A DNA stretch of 48,358 bases from CAYWBI01 sp964456445 (GTDB lineage: Bacteria > Calditrichota > Calditrichia > Calditrichales > J004): contig CAYWBI010000011.1 in NCBI GenBank assembly GCA_964456445.1, positions 1-48,358 on the forward strand. Reading direction: 5' to 3'. The first letter of the stretch is position 1. Each line of letters opens with the position of its first letter. Made by a program: the position numbers and the translations under genes. Below the pieces are notes generated by a model. The model was given only the letters and a program-made list of their open reading frames with translations. It was not told the origin of the DNA and made no database searches. This document shows positions 36,404 through 45,696 of this stretch, in pieces.

Positions 36404-38410
36404 ATGTATAAAGTTGAAAATAAAAAACTATTGACCCTTCAAAATATTATAAAAGGGCAAAACGGTGCTTTTCGTCATCTTACTGATGATGAAATTGACG
36501 TCCTGATAAAACAAAACAACCACAGCCCGGAATGGAATAAGGTGTTTATCCTTTCCAATAAGTCCCTGCGTTATATTGTGGGTTGTCAGTTTTACGGCTA
36601 TGTATATATCGGTAATTTTCAAAGGCAAAGCGTAGATGGCAAAACCATCTCCCGCTCGCAAGGGCTTTACGGTTCAACATTTGAAAACAGTTTTATCGGC
36701 GATGGTTGCGCCCTGCACAATATTGGTCATTTAAGCGGGTATGTTATTGGCCAGGGCACTTTAATCAGCAACACCGGGGAAATCAGTTGTAGTGCCGGCG
36801 CCAGGTTTGGCATGGGCGAACATCTTGAAATCATAAACGAAAATGGTGGCCGATCGATATCGATATTTAGGGATATCACTACAGGCGATGCCTATCTGTG
36901 GGCCCGCTATCGTTCCATGGCTGGGCCTTTTGGGGATTTCACAAAAGAGGCCAATAAAGATATCGGGGCAGAGCCCGGGGTTATCGGCGCGGAATCTGTC
37001 ATAAAAAATTGTGGTATGATCCATGATTGCCACATCGGGGAAAAGGCGTTTATACATGAGTGCAGCTCTCTTGATAATTTGACAATTCTTTCATCCCGGG
37101 CCGAGCCGACGGAACTTGGCGAAGGCATTGGCCTGACCCGTGGCCTGATCGGTTATGCCAATCATATAGCAGGCGGAGTGCGTGCTCAAAATTTTATCAG
37201 CGGGCGCAATGTCTCCATCACAAATGGGGCCCGTATCGGCCATACCTTTATAGGCGACAATTCACATATTTCCTGCGCCGAGGTGATGAACAACCTGCTT
37301 TTCCCTTTTCATGAGCAACATCATAACAATTCATTCCTGATCGCCAGCGCGATAGGCGGGCAAGCCAACATTGCGGCGGGGGCAACCATTGGCTCCAACC
37401 ACAACTCCCGGGCCGCAGATGGGGAGATATGGGCGGACAGAGGTTTCTGGCCGGGACTGGCAACCAATTTTAAACATAATTCAAAGTTTGCTTCTTTTGC
37501 CCTAATCGCCAAGGCCAGCTATGGCAAGGAGCTAAAGGTCCCCTTCCCGTTTAGTCTTATTGGACATTCCCCGGAAAATGGCGCGTTGACTGTTATGCCG
37601 GGATATTGGTTTAAATACAATATGTATGCTCTGGCGCGAAACGCCTGGAAGTTTAAAAAAAGGGACAAACGGGTTTATCCACAGCAAATAATCGAAACCA
37701 ATTTTATGGCGCCCGATACCCTTATACAGATGTTCGAAGCCATACGAACGCTTCTAAAAGCAACCGATGGTAAAGCGCTGACCCGTGTATCCATTTCCGG
37801 CATTTGTCCAGGGGAAAACGCGTTGCTTATTAAACCGGCGCAGGGAATTGAACTGTACAGGAAAATGATTCACTGGCATACCGCACGATTATTTGTAGAA
37901 ACCTATAGCGCACATCCCGAACTTTTGCATGGGTTCAATTTCTGCCCGGTTGCCCCGGATGAATGGGAGAACATCGGCGGACAGATAATCCGTGCCGGGG
38001 CACGTAAACAAGTATTGGCACAAGTTGAATCCGGTGATGTAAGTGGTTGGGATTTCATTCATGACTGGTACAAGCTTCAAGACCATTCCTATAACCGCGA
38101 CCATTTAAAAATGGCGCTTGATATCTGGGCGTTGATCTCTGATCCACCACAAACAACGGTTTCCATCCCCCAAATTAAACAGCTGCTAACAGATGGCATG
38201 AATATCGGCGGACAAATCCTGCTGTGGGCACAGGAATCTCGCGAAAAAGATTTTCGAAGCGAATTTCGTATCATGTGCTATGATGATTATGATGATATGA
38301 AAAATATTATGGGGCGGATTGATGAAAATCCTTTTTTAATTGAAATGCAACAGGACCACCAACGCTTTTGTGATAAATCAAAACTACTTTTAGGGACACT
38401 TACGGACTGA
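36404..38410 (+). CDS. DUF4954 family protein with left-handed beta-helix
   Basis: A 668-residue protein recognisable as the DUF4954 family of FCB bacteria. Residues about 85-400 contain imperfect hexapeptide repeats (FIGDGCALHNIG, VIKNCGMIHDCHIGE, FIGDNSHISCAEV, IAAGATIGSNHNSR), predicting a left-handed beta-helix as in acyl- and nucleotidyl-transferases. An alpha-helical C-terminal half (about 405-668) has no known function. No signal peptide is present, so it is cytosolic. It is the first of two plus-strand genes and diverges from the ROK regulator, hinting at sugar or nucleotide-sugar metabolism. The biochemical activity of the family is unknown to me. Confidence 0.85.
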   Translation: MYKVENKKLLTLQNIIKGQNGAFRHLTDDEIDVLIKQNNHSPEWNKVFILSNKSLRYIVGCQFYGYVYIGNFQRQSVDGKTISRSQGLYGSTFENSFIGDGCALHNIGHLSGYVIGQGTLISNTGEISCSAGARFGMGEHLEIINENGGRSISIFRDITTGDAYLWARYRSMAGPFGDFTKEANKDIGAEPGVIGAESVIKNCGMIHDCHIGEKAFIHECSSLDNLTILSSRAEPTELGEGIGLTRGLIGYANHIAGGVRAQNFISGRNVSITNGARIGHTFIGDNSHISCAEVMNNLLFPFHEQHHNNSFLIASAIGGQANIAAGATIGSNHNSRAADGEIWADRGFWPGLATNFKHNSKFASFALIAKASYGKELKVPFPFSLIGHSPENGALTVMPGYWFKYNMYALARNAWKFKKRDKRVYPQQIIETNFMAPDTLIQMFEAIRTLLKATDGKALTRVSISGICPGENALLIKPAQGIELYRKMIHWHTARLFVETYSAHPELLHGFNFCPVAPDEWENIGGQIIRAGARKQVLAQVESGDVSGWDFIHDWYKLQDHSYNRDHLKMALDIWALISDPPQTTVSIPQIKQLLTDGMNIGGQILLWAQESREKDFRSEFRIMCYDDYDDMKNIMGRIDENPFLIEMQQDHQRFCDKSKLLLGTLTD

Positions 38411-38436
38411 ACATCGAACTCAAAAAAGGAAACATC

Positions 38437-39240
38437 ATGCAGAAGAGACCGGATAAGGCATATAAGAACCTGGAATTCCTGAACAGTAAAGAGGCCCGTT
38501 CCATACGTATCATGGCAGAATATTATGAACCATATCACCGTTTCAGGGAAAAAAAGATAAATTCCACGATTGTGTTTTTTGGATCGGCCCGCATCAAATC
38601 CCGTGAACAGGCGGAAGACCTATTAAAGCAGGCCGAACAGAACTATGGTCAAAAAGCAGATGCCGAAAATAAAAGCAAGCTTGAACACGCACGACGTATG
38701 GTGAAATTTTCTGATTATTATGAACAGGCGTCGGAACTTTCACGCCGGTTGACGACCTGGACACTGAATAAAAAAAATGGGCATCAAAAATACTACATCA
38801 CTTCCGGTGGAGGACCGGGCATAATGGAAGCGGCCAACAAAGGCGCCGTATTGGCCGGGGGCAGCTCCGTCGGGCTTAATATTTCCCTCCCGATGGAACA
38901 ATACCCCAACCCCTTTATCACACCGGACCTAAGTTTTGAATTTCACTATTTTTTTATGCGTAAATACTGGTTTGTATATTATGCGAAAGCCATAGTGGTT
39001 TTTCCAGGCGGGTTTGGCACTCTGGATGAAATGATGGAAGTAATGACCCTTATTCAAACAAAAAAAGTCAACAAGAAATTGCCTATAATCATACTTGGCA
39101 GGGATTACTGGAATGAGGTTTTGAATATCGACGCAATGATAAAATGGGGCACTATCTCGGCGGACGACTTAAAGTTGCTTACTGTTTTGGATACCGTTGA
39201 TGAGGCTTATGATTATTTAATCGGCCATCTCCGGGGATAA
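38437..39240 (+). CDS. LOG-family protein (putative nucleoside-monophosphate phosphoribohydrolase)
   Basis: A 267-residue Rossmann-fold protein of the LOG/TIGR00730 family. GGGPGIMEA (124-132) and the signature PGGFGTLDEMME (190-201) form the nucleotide pocket. Characterised relatives release the base from nucleoside 5'-monophosphates, and old lysine decarboxylase annotations for the family are wrong. The N-terminal 100 residues are longer than in minimal members and contain a helical insertion (about 55-100). An AAGGAAA site precedes the ATG, 26 bases after the DUF4954 stop, so the two genes are co-transcribed. Confidence 0.9.
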   Translation: MQKRPDKAYKNLEFLNSKEARSIRIMAEYYEPYHRFREKKINSTIVFFGSARIKSREQAEDLLKQAEQNYGQKADAENKSKLEHARRMVKFSDYYEQASELSRRLTTWTLNKKNGHQKYYITSGGGPGIMEAANKGAVLAGGSSVGLNISLPMEQYPNPFITPDLSFEFHYFFMRKYWFVYYAKAIVVFPGGFGTLDEMMEVMTLIQTKKVNKKLPIIILGRDYWNEVLNIDAMIKWGTISADDLKLLTVLDTVDEAYDYLIGHLRG

Positions 39241-39297
39241 ATATAGGGATGGACCATTTTTCATCAAACCCGAAGAGAAATAAAAAACATCTTTAAT

Positions 39298-40422
39298 TCA
39301 GTTGCCAATAACATCCATGGCATGATCATAATAATCAAAGAATTGTAAGCTCTCCAATGAATCGTTTATACGGTCGTCATTTGAACGGGGCGACCAAAAC
39401 GACAGGCCAATGACATCCCTTTCCAGGACATTGATGATATCCCGCAAAATAATTGCGACCATTAATGTCTGTTTATCCGTCCATTTAACATCTTCCCGCA
39501 AATTAACATCCAGCGCCGGTTCAATTGCAACAACCAAATCGTGCAAAGTATCAAAATATCCGCTGAAACTGTGATAGGCATGATTGACTGCGCGCTGTGT
39601 AATCCGTGGGCCGGCAATTTGGATAATTTCACTGAGTTTTTCTCTAAGGTAGATGACAATAGGCGGTTCATCGGTTTTAGGAATCACGGCGCCGGTTGCT
39701 TCATCTTTTGTTTGGCCGCCTTCAATTTTAAAGATACTGGGTTCTATTTGAAAATGACCCTGCTCCCAGGCCAAAACCGAGTCAAGCGCTTCATCTTCAT
39801 TTTTGTTATGATAATCAATATTTTCCAATTGCCCCTTACGATAAAAAAATGTGGCTTTATCATTTTCCTTTTCAAAAAGGACTTTTCCGCTTAATGAATT
39901 GTCCTCTGCATATTTTAGGATTTTAATAATCCCCACATCGGCAATTTGTCCACCGGGCGTAAACTTATGCTGATAATATTCTTCGCTCGCCTTACGGGCA
40001 ACATTGGCCCCTTTTAACCTCTGGGTCAGCAGATGGGTTAGGGTAAGCGTGACCCTGGGATTTTTAAGGATCAATGCATCAAAGGAAGATTTTGATAATT
40101 TCCAGACAACAACATCACTCACAGCCTGGATACTTGCCGAGCGTGGCTCCCCGGTTATCAGGGCCATTTCTCCAAAGTGGTCGCCTTGTTCTAAAAAAGA
40201 AAGAGGAATTTCCTCAAGCGTATCTTCAAGAGTGGCAAAAACTTTTACACGGCCTTTTTTGAGGATATAAAAAGCATCACCCGGATCGCCTTCATGGATA
40301 ATTTCCATACCCGTGCTAAAGGACGCCTCTTCCATCTGCCCGGCAACCAGTTCCAGGTCTTTCGGGTCAATCGATGAAAAAAGCGGTACACGTTTTAATA
40401 AATTTATTGATTCTGTAAACAT
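39298..40422 (-). CDS. Cyclic-nucleotide-binding protein with DUF4388-like domain and orphan C-terminus
   Basis: A 374-residue protein. The cNMP-binding domain (about 8-135) retains a phosphate-binding cassette FGEMALITGEPRSAS (83-97) with the conserved Glu and Arg. A DUF4388/PatA-like domain follows (about 158-230; IKILKYAEDNSLSGKVLF, DEALDSVLAWEQGHFQI). The last 140 residues (about 235-374) are helical, rich in acidic residues, and match no family I know. There is no DNA-binding domain, so the protein probably senses a cyclic nucleotide and signals by contact. It shares the first two domains with the gene at 40690. It ends convergently with the LOG gene. Confidence 0.85.
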   Translation of the reverse strand: MFTESINLLKRVPLFSSIDPKDLELVAGQMEEASFSTGMEIIHEGDPGDAFYILKKGRVKVFATLEDTLEEIPLSFLEQGDHFGEMALITGEPRSASIQAVSDVVVWKLSKSSFDALILKNPRVTLTLTHLLTQRLKGANVARKASEEYYQHKFTPGGQIADVGIIKILKYAEDNSLSGKVLFEKENDKATFFYRKGQLENIDYHNKNEDEALDSVLAWEQGHFQIEPSIFKIEGGQTKDEATGAVIPKTDEPPIVIYLREKLSEIIQIAGPRITQRAVNHAYHSFSGYFDTLHDLVVAIEPALDVNLREDVKWTDKQTLMVAIILRDIINVLERDVIGLSFWSPRSNDDRINDSLESLQFFDYYDHAMDVIGN

Positions 40423-40689
40423 TATGGCCCAATCGGTTTTCTGTGAAGAATATCCATAAAATTTAAAAACATATTAACACAGCATGACGCATGTTCACGA
40501 AGCAACACGGAAAAACTGCCGGTCTAAACAAGCACCTTTATGGATGTTGCAGACTTTCGGGCAGCTTTGAGAAAACGCCATTTTTTCTTTTAGTGCAGCA
40601 GCGCGCATAAAGGGACAAAATCTACCGGCACCGAAATTACACTTGGATTAAGATATCATGTTTAGGGCAATGCCCCGGATAAACCATTC

Positions 40690-41784
40690 TTATAAAATGC
40701 TGTTTTCTACAAGTTTAACAATTTCGCTGACCTCATGTGTTTTGGTTAAAGCTGTATCTCCAAGCTCTAATAATTTTTTCTCAAGTTCCGGTTTAACGGA
40801 ATTATCCGTAATAAAAATAAAAGGGAAACTGGCAATTTCCCGGGTCTGATTTACAAATTCCAGGCCATTGCCATCGGCAAGTTTGATATCGGATATAACC
40901 AGATCGGGCGCATCCCCTTTGATGCTGTCCAGTGTGGTTGCAATATTTGATGCCGTGGAAACATTATATCCAAGCCCTTTAAACGCGCGTTCGATGACCT
41001 TGCGCACTACCAGGGAGTTGTTTACGATGATGATCGATTTTGTAATGTCTTCTTCTTCATTTTCTTTTTTGGAAAGTGTCAATGGTTTTACTTTGATCTC
41101 AAAGTTCCCCTCATCCCAACCTAACATGGTATCCAGGGCTTCGTCTTCCTTGGATTCGCCAAGTTTAACATTTAGCAGAACGCCGCGTTCAAAACTAAAA
41201 ATGCCGGTTTCATTGCCACGTTTCAGGAGCATCTCGCCTGTTAAAGAATTGCTTTCGCAAAAATTGATCAAATCAACCAGGGCCATTTCTTTTAGTGTGC
41301 CACTAGGACCGGCAGTACCGCCGGACGAGGCCCCTGTCCTTTCTGATGATGGCTTCTTCGATGCAGCTTTTTTTAACGTGTCCCTCAAACGTTGGCTGAC
41401 AATTTTGCCCATGCTCAGCGAAATGGACGGAAAACGTTCCAGTATGACGTCAAAGTCATTTTTATACAAAACAAATGTTTCGGAGGCATCTTTCGTCCGT
41501 ACGGTTGCCGAACGGCTTTCCCCCGTCAGTAAGGCCATCTCCCCAAAATAATCACCGGAACCTAAAGTGGCCACTACCTGTTCTTGTCCCGGTTCGCCGA
41601 TAAGGATATCGGTCTCCCCACTGATGATGATGTACATCTCATCACCGGGATCACCGGATTTGCAAATTACTTCATTAGCCTGAAATGTTTTAAATTTTAA
41701 ACGCTCAACTATAAAGTCAATGCTCTCTTTCCCTAACATGCGAAAAATAGGTACTTTTTTTAGAATCTTACCTATCTGAATCAT
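40690..41784 (-). CDS. Cyclic-nucleotide-binding, DUF4388-like and pseudo-receiver protein
   Basis: A 364-residue paralog of the previous gene. A cNMP-binding domain (about 5-135, cassette FGEMALLTGESRSAT at 80-94) and a Ser/Gly-rich linker (about 140-162) precede a DUF4388-like domain (about 163-235; VDLINFCESNSLTGEMLL, DEALDTMLGWDEGNFEI). The C-terminus (about 248-364) has a receiver fold with Asp299 in LVISDIKLADG and Lys348, but the usual acidic Mg-binding pair is Asn255-Asn256 (IIIVNNSLVV). Phosphorylation is therefore doubtful. The start at 41784 has GGAG six bases upstream; the in-frame TTG at 41796 is less likely. Confidence 0.87.
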   Translation of the reverse strand: MIQIGKILKKVPIFRMLGKESIDFIVERLKFKTFQANEVICKSGDPGDEMYIIISGETDILIGEPGQEQVVATLGSGDYFGEMALLTGESRSATVRTKDASETFVLYKNDFDVILERFPSISLSMGKIVSQRLRDTLKKAASKKPSSERTGASSGGTAGPSGTLKEMALVDLINFCESNSLTGEMLLKRGNETGIFSFERGVLLNVKLGESKEDEALDTMLGWDEGNFEIKVKPLTLSKKENEEEDITKSIIIVNNSLVVRKVIERAFKGLGYNVSTASNIATTLDSIKGDAPDLVISDIKLADGNGLEFVNQTREIASFPFIFITDNSVKPELEKKLLELGDTALTKTHEVSEIVKLVENSIL

Positions 41785-41803
41785 CGATTTCTCCAATCCT
41801 TGT

Positions 41804-42007
41804 TTAGCTGAAATGACTAAGGTAATAAATCAAATACAAAACAATAAACGCCAAACCCACATACCACCAAATAGATTTTAAATTCCGGCGCGGCAAGCGG
41901 CCGAATTCTATATGATGTTTCTTTTTATCATCGGACTTTATATGCGAGTATTCGCCCAGTCGGTCCTGTAAGTTGAATTTTCGGTGTTTTTTCAAAGAAG
42001 TAAACAT
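41804..42007 (-). CDS. Small basic protein with C-terminal membrane anchor
   Basis: A 67-residue protein with a strongly basic, soluble N-terminal 44 residues and one hydrophobic helix at about 47-65 (WWYVGLAFIVLYLIYYL), as in tail-anchored proteins. Its stop is 19 bases from the start of the cyclic-nucleotide/pseudo-receiver gene. There is no clear ribosome binding site, which lowers confidence, but the composition looks like a genuine small membrane protein. Function unknown. Confidence 0.55.
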   Translation of the reverse strand: MFTSLKKHRKFNLQDRLGEYSHIKSDDKKKHHIEFGRLPRRNLKSIWWYVGLAFIVLYLIYYLSHFS

Positions 42008-42166
42008 ATTGATTTAAAAAAGCTGTTATTTTATAAAACCTGGCATTTAGGTGTTTCTGCTTTGGATATTCAACAAAGATTAGTTTAAATTATTTTAAGC
42101 ATAGAAGCAATTTCCCAGGGCCAGGACTTGTGTACATCTTAAAAAACGGTAAAATCCCCACCACTA

Positions 42167-44305
42167 TTACAGATGTTGTTTTTTGGACTCTTCCAGTGAT
42201 TTATCCAACGCCACTTCACTTTCTCCATTCATTGTTTCTGTGATGGCGGGTAAAAGAATACGGAATTTTGTTCCGATATTAACCTTGCTCTCCACCTCGA
42301 TCTGACCTCCGTGTTCACGTATTATCTGATAAACAATGGCCAGCCCCAACCCTGTTCCAGTTCCCTTTGTTGTAAAAAACGGGTTAAATATTTTTTCCTT
42401 TGTGGACACATCAAAGCCAATTCCGGTATCTGCCAGAATAATCTCGATAAACTTATCAGAAAGTAATGCCGTGCTGCGTTTCCGCCTGTCGATAGCAAGC
42501 GTATCGGTTTCAGCATTGCGGGCAGAGATTGTAATTTGGCCGCCATTGGCCATGGCCTGCATGGAATTCAGGATCATGTTAATCAACACCTGTTGAACCT
42601 GATTGGCATCTACAAAAACCAAATAAAGGTCCGGGTGATAATTTTGTCGTACAAGGATTCCCTGGTTCAACAGTTTTTGTTGCATCAGTCCAATTGCCTC
42701 GTCAACGATGGCCTTTATATGGCAGGGTTTGGGGTCGGGACGGGTTGGCTTGGCATATTTAAAAAACGATCTCAACAAATCGTCCAAACGGTTTACCTGG
42801 CGCAGAATGCGCACCGTGTATTCCCGGATACTTGAATTTTCGTCAAGTTCTTCGTTCATGTTTTCCGTCATTGCCTTAATACCGGCAAGAGGATTGCGTA
42901 TCTCATGGGCGATGCCAGAGCTCAACATCCCGAGCGAGGCCATGCGGTCCATCCGAATAATTTCGGCCTGGATACGTTTTGTCTGTGAAATTTCAGAAAA
43001 CACCAGTATATAATAAGGTGTGCGCATATCCCATTCCATCTTATAAATAGAATATCCAATAAAAAAATCATTTATCGATGAATGTTCAATCTGCAGCTCC
43101 TGGCGCACGACAGGAAACTCGCCTTTCTCAACATTGACTTCAATTTGACGGACGGCCGCCGGCGGTACAAGCTTACTAAGATGAAGGGGCTGCTCATTAA
43201 GACGCAGGGTTCTCAAACCTGCCGGGTTGGAATAATGAATTTTATAGAACGCATCAAATATTACCAAACCAAGATCAACGGCAGAAAGAACTTTTTCCAA
43301 TAATATTGAATTGTTTGCAACCGAGCCCAGCGGCAATTTTTGCGAAACAGATGCATTGGATGTAAAGTTTGCTATCTCTAATTTTTCAAGCTGGAAAACG
43401 ATTTTTTGTACCGCGATGGTGCTAAACGCCAAATCATTTTCACAAAAATCATCGCGATATATTTTATTTAAGAGAATAATACCGCCCAGGGGTTTTTGCA
43501 GCAGGACAACCGGGATGAACATCATACCGGAAATTTTATACCCAAGGGATTCTTCCATTTCCTGCAGGAAGGGATCATTCAACAAATCGTTTTCAAAAAT
43601 CAGCGGATAATTCTTTTCCAGGGTTGTTGCCACTTTTGATGTGCCGAGATGGATGGTAATTTTTTGTTTAATTTCCTTGCCGTCATCACTAAACAGGCGA
43701 ATGGTGATTGCCGAACTTTTTTCATCATACAGGCCAAAGAGGCACATCTCCACCGCAAGCGCCAGTTCAAGACGTTTTGTAAAACTTGTCTGGATAAAAT
43801 TTAACAACCCGACCTTGGATGAAAAGGAGTCCAATTGACTTAGTTCCAGCAATTCATCCATATAGGTAATTAACTGTTTTTCACCATCAACAATATTCTT
43901 GTAAAGTTCCACCTTGCGTTCGAGACGGCTAACATGAAGCGTATTTTTTATTTCGGAGGCCAGTAAATATTTATCCACCATGTCCACAAGAATCCGGTTA
44001 TGAGGATTTTTATAGAGCTGGCGCAACAGATGATGGTCATCCTTATTTACGATAAAAAGGATAGGGATATTTTGAAGTTTTTTTCCTGATCGGTAAGGTT
44101 CTATTTGGCGATAGTCAAAATTTTCCACGGAAACCGTATCAAGGATCAGCAAATCCGGGTGTTCTTCAAGTAACATACTGCTTAATGTTTGCCCAAAGCC
44201 CCCCGCGGATATTTTATTGGAAGGGTCTGCAAGCAATTCTAAAAAATTTTTAAGCCTCAGTTCATCATCAGAAATAAGACTTATGCGTATTTGTCTGTTT
44301 TCCAT
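42167..44305 (-). CDS. Histidine kinase with receiver-like, GAF and PAS domains
   Basis: A 712-residue cytosolic kinase. The N-terminal 125 residues form a receiver-like domain with Asp56 (LLILDT) and Asp13-Asp14; a GAF-like domain (about 150-310), a PAS domain (about 335-445), HisKA with phosphoacceptor His467 in GIAHEIRNPLAG, and HATPase_c (about 565-687; N box 574-584, DTGIGFD, FNPFFTTKGTGTGLGLA) follow. The HEIRNPL box groups it with NtrB-type kinases. It begins 8 bases after the Crp/Fnr gene stop, so the two are co-transcribed. No classical response regulator with an output domain adjoins it; the HD-GYP protein at 46128 is a candidate partner. Confidence 0.92.
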   Translation of the reverse strand: MENRQIRISLISDDELRLKNFLELLADPSNKISAGGFGQTLSSMLLEEHPDLLILDTVSVENFDYRQIEPYRSGKKLQNIPILFIVNKDDHHLLRQLYKNPHNRILVDMVDKYLLASEIKNTLHVSRLERKVELYKNIVDGEKQLITYMDELLELSQLDSFSSKVGLLNFIQTSFTKRLELALAVEMCLFGLYDEKSSAITIRLFSDDGKEIKQKITIHLGTSKVATTLEKNYPLIFENDLLNDPFLQEMEESLGYKISGMMFIPVVLLQKPLGGIILLNKIYRDDFCENDLAFSTIAVQKIVFQLEKLEIANFTSNASVSQKLPLGSVANNSILLEKVLSAVDLGLVIFDAFYKIHYSNPAGLRTLRLNEQPLHLSKLVPPAAVRQIEVNVEKGEFPVVRQELQIEHSSINDFFIGYSIYKMEWDMRTPYYILVFSEISQTKRIQAEIIRMDRMASLGMLSSGIAHEIRNPLAGIKAMTENMNEELDENSSIREYTVRILRQVNRLDDLLRSFFKYAKPTRPDPKPCHIKAIVDEAIGLMQQKLLNQGILVRQNYHPDLYLVFVDANQVQQVLINMILNSMQAMANGGQITISARNAETDTLAIDRRKRSTALLSDKFIEIILADTGIGFDVSTKEKIFNPFFTTKGTGTGLGLAIVYQIIREHGGQIEVESKVNIGTKFRILLPAITETMNGESEVALDKSLEESKKQHL

Positions 44306-44313
44306 CCTCTATA

Positions 44314-44991
44314 TCAGGAAAAGTCTTGACGGAAACGATCATAATCCAGAATAATCAATTTACTTCCAATCTTTTCCACATAACCCAACTGCCCCAAAGA
44401 CTTAATAACCCTTGATATGGTTTCACGACTGGTACCGGCCATGTTTGCAAGGTCTTGTTGTGGCGGCAAATGGGAAATGATTACCTGCCCCTGTTTGATA
44501 AGCCCGGAATCATCCGCAATACGCAAAATGGTTGAGGCAACGCGGCCAAGGGCATTTTGTAACGAAAGGCTTTTTATCTGAGAATCGCTTCGTCGCAGCC
44601 GATGAGCTAATTCCTTAAGCAGGTTTATGGAAATTTGCGGATAATCATAAAGCATTTGTAAAAAGTTTTCACGGCGTACGATCAACATTTGCGTATCTTC
44701 CAGGGTAACCGCGTTTGCACTACGGGTCTGTCCGTCAAGGATGGACATTTCACCGAAGAAATCGCCATCGCACAAAATCGATAAAATCACTTCGCGTCCT
44801 TCATCACTGATCCGTGATATTTTGACCCGGCCATCCAATATAACAAACATGGTGGACCCTATTTCTTCTTCAATAAGGACCATATTATCTTTTTTATAGA
44901 GCTGGCGAACCGTATGCCGGGCAATGCTCTCCAATTCTTCATCGCGTAATTCGGAGAACAATGGTATAGAGCGTAAAAGTTCGATATCCAT
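44314..44991 (-). CDS. Crp/Fnr-family transcriptional regulator
   Basis: A 225-residue regulator: cNMP-binding domain (about 5-125, with FFGEMSILDGQTRSAN) and a C-terminal winged helix of the Crp type (about 145-220; recognition helix in TSRETISRVIKSL). No cysteine cluster for an Fe-S centre is present, so it is closer to the Crp than the Fnr branch. The ATG at 44991 has GAGG five bases upstream. It lies 7 bases after the SPOR gene and 8 bases before the histidine kinase gene. Its target genes cannot be read from the window. Confidence 0.93.
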   Translation of the reverse strand: MDIELLRSIPLFSELRDEELESIARHTVRQLYKKDNMVLIEEEIGSTMFVILDGRVKISRISDEGREVILSILCDGDFFGEMSILDGQTRSANAVTLEDTQMLIVRRENFLQMLYDYPQISINLLKELAHRLRRSDSQIKSLSLQNALGRVASTILRIADDSGLIKQGQVIISHLPPQQDLANMAGTSRETISRVIKSLGQLGYVEKIGSKLIILDYDRFRQDFS

Positions 44992-44998
44992 CAAAACC

Positions 44999-45643
44999 TC
45001 ATTCTTTTATTAACCTGTACTTCAAATGATACTTTTCCATAAGCTCATTTGCAAAATTTAATGTAGGCTTAAAGCCATCCTTGCCGGGAATCCATACACA
45101 ATAAAACTTCTGTTTATTTATGGTCCTCAAGACGATGCGCGATTCAATTTTCTGTGTTTTCAGCATATCCCGCATTTGTGTTGCATTGTCACGCATACCA
45201 AAGGCGCCAACCTGTATATACAGCTTTTCCTGATTTAGTGTATCACCTTGTTCAGGGCTTGTTTTATCAATCGGTTGTGTGTTTTGATCATCCAATAAAC
45301 CTTGATGGTCGAGAAGAAATTTTTGATAGTCCGCTGCTGTTGCATAGTAACCACGGGAATAATAATAATCTTTTAAACGCTGCGCTGAAAGATAACGTGC
45401 ATATCCATTACCTTTTTTAAAAATATCCTGATAAACAACAAAGGCTTTTTCGGCAATAGGCTCGAATACCGCTTTAAAAAAACGGGCTTCGTCGCTTCCC
45501 TTTTTTAACGGGTGTTGGCTAAGTTCCGTTTTTAGGGCGGCATAATCGTTTTGCTCAAAATAGCGGATGAGCTTCGCGGCATTTTCCGCCCGGCCTGTTT
45601 GAACTGTTCCTAAAAGAAACAGTAAAACAATGACTTTTTTCAT
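44999..45643 (-). CDS. Exported SPOR-domain protein
   Basis: A 214-residue protein with a signal peptide (about 1-19) and a C-terminal SPOR domain (about 140-214; LYIQVGAFGMRDNATQM, FYCVWIPG), which binds denuded peptidoglycan strands, often at the division septum. The middle (20-130) is helical, possibly TPR-like. A GGGG site precedes the ATG. It heads a tight run with the Crp regulator and histidine kinase genes. Confidence 0.87.
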   Translation of the reverse strand: MKKVIVLLFLLGTVQTGRAENAAKLIRYFEQNDYAALKTELSQHPLKKGSDEARFFKAVFEPIAEKAFVVYQDIFKKGNGYARYLSAQRLKDYYYSRGYYATAADYQKFLLDHQGLLDDQNTQPIDKTSPEQGDTLNQEKLYIQVGAFGMRDNATQMRDMLKTQKIESRIVLRTINKQKFYCVWIPGKDGFKPTLNFANELMEKYHLKYRLIKE

Positions 45644-45696
45644 ATAACCCCAAGATAAAACTCAAAGCGGCGATAGGCTAAGATGCAAACAACTGC

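Noticed and set aside
38437..39240. Lysine decarboxylase annotation for the LOG-family gene
   Set aside because: The PGGxGTxxE signature belongs to nucleotide phosphoribohydrolases; no PLP-binding features exist.
40660..40680. Hairpin GGGCAATGCCC as a terminator after the first cNMP gene's upstream neighbour
   Set aside because: Only four base pairs around a three-base loop and no U-run on either strand.
40868..41551. A 227-codon plus-strand open frame
   Set aside because: Antisense to the cNMP/DUF4388/pseudo-receiver gene, Ser-rich shadow composition, no start signal.
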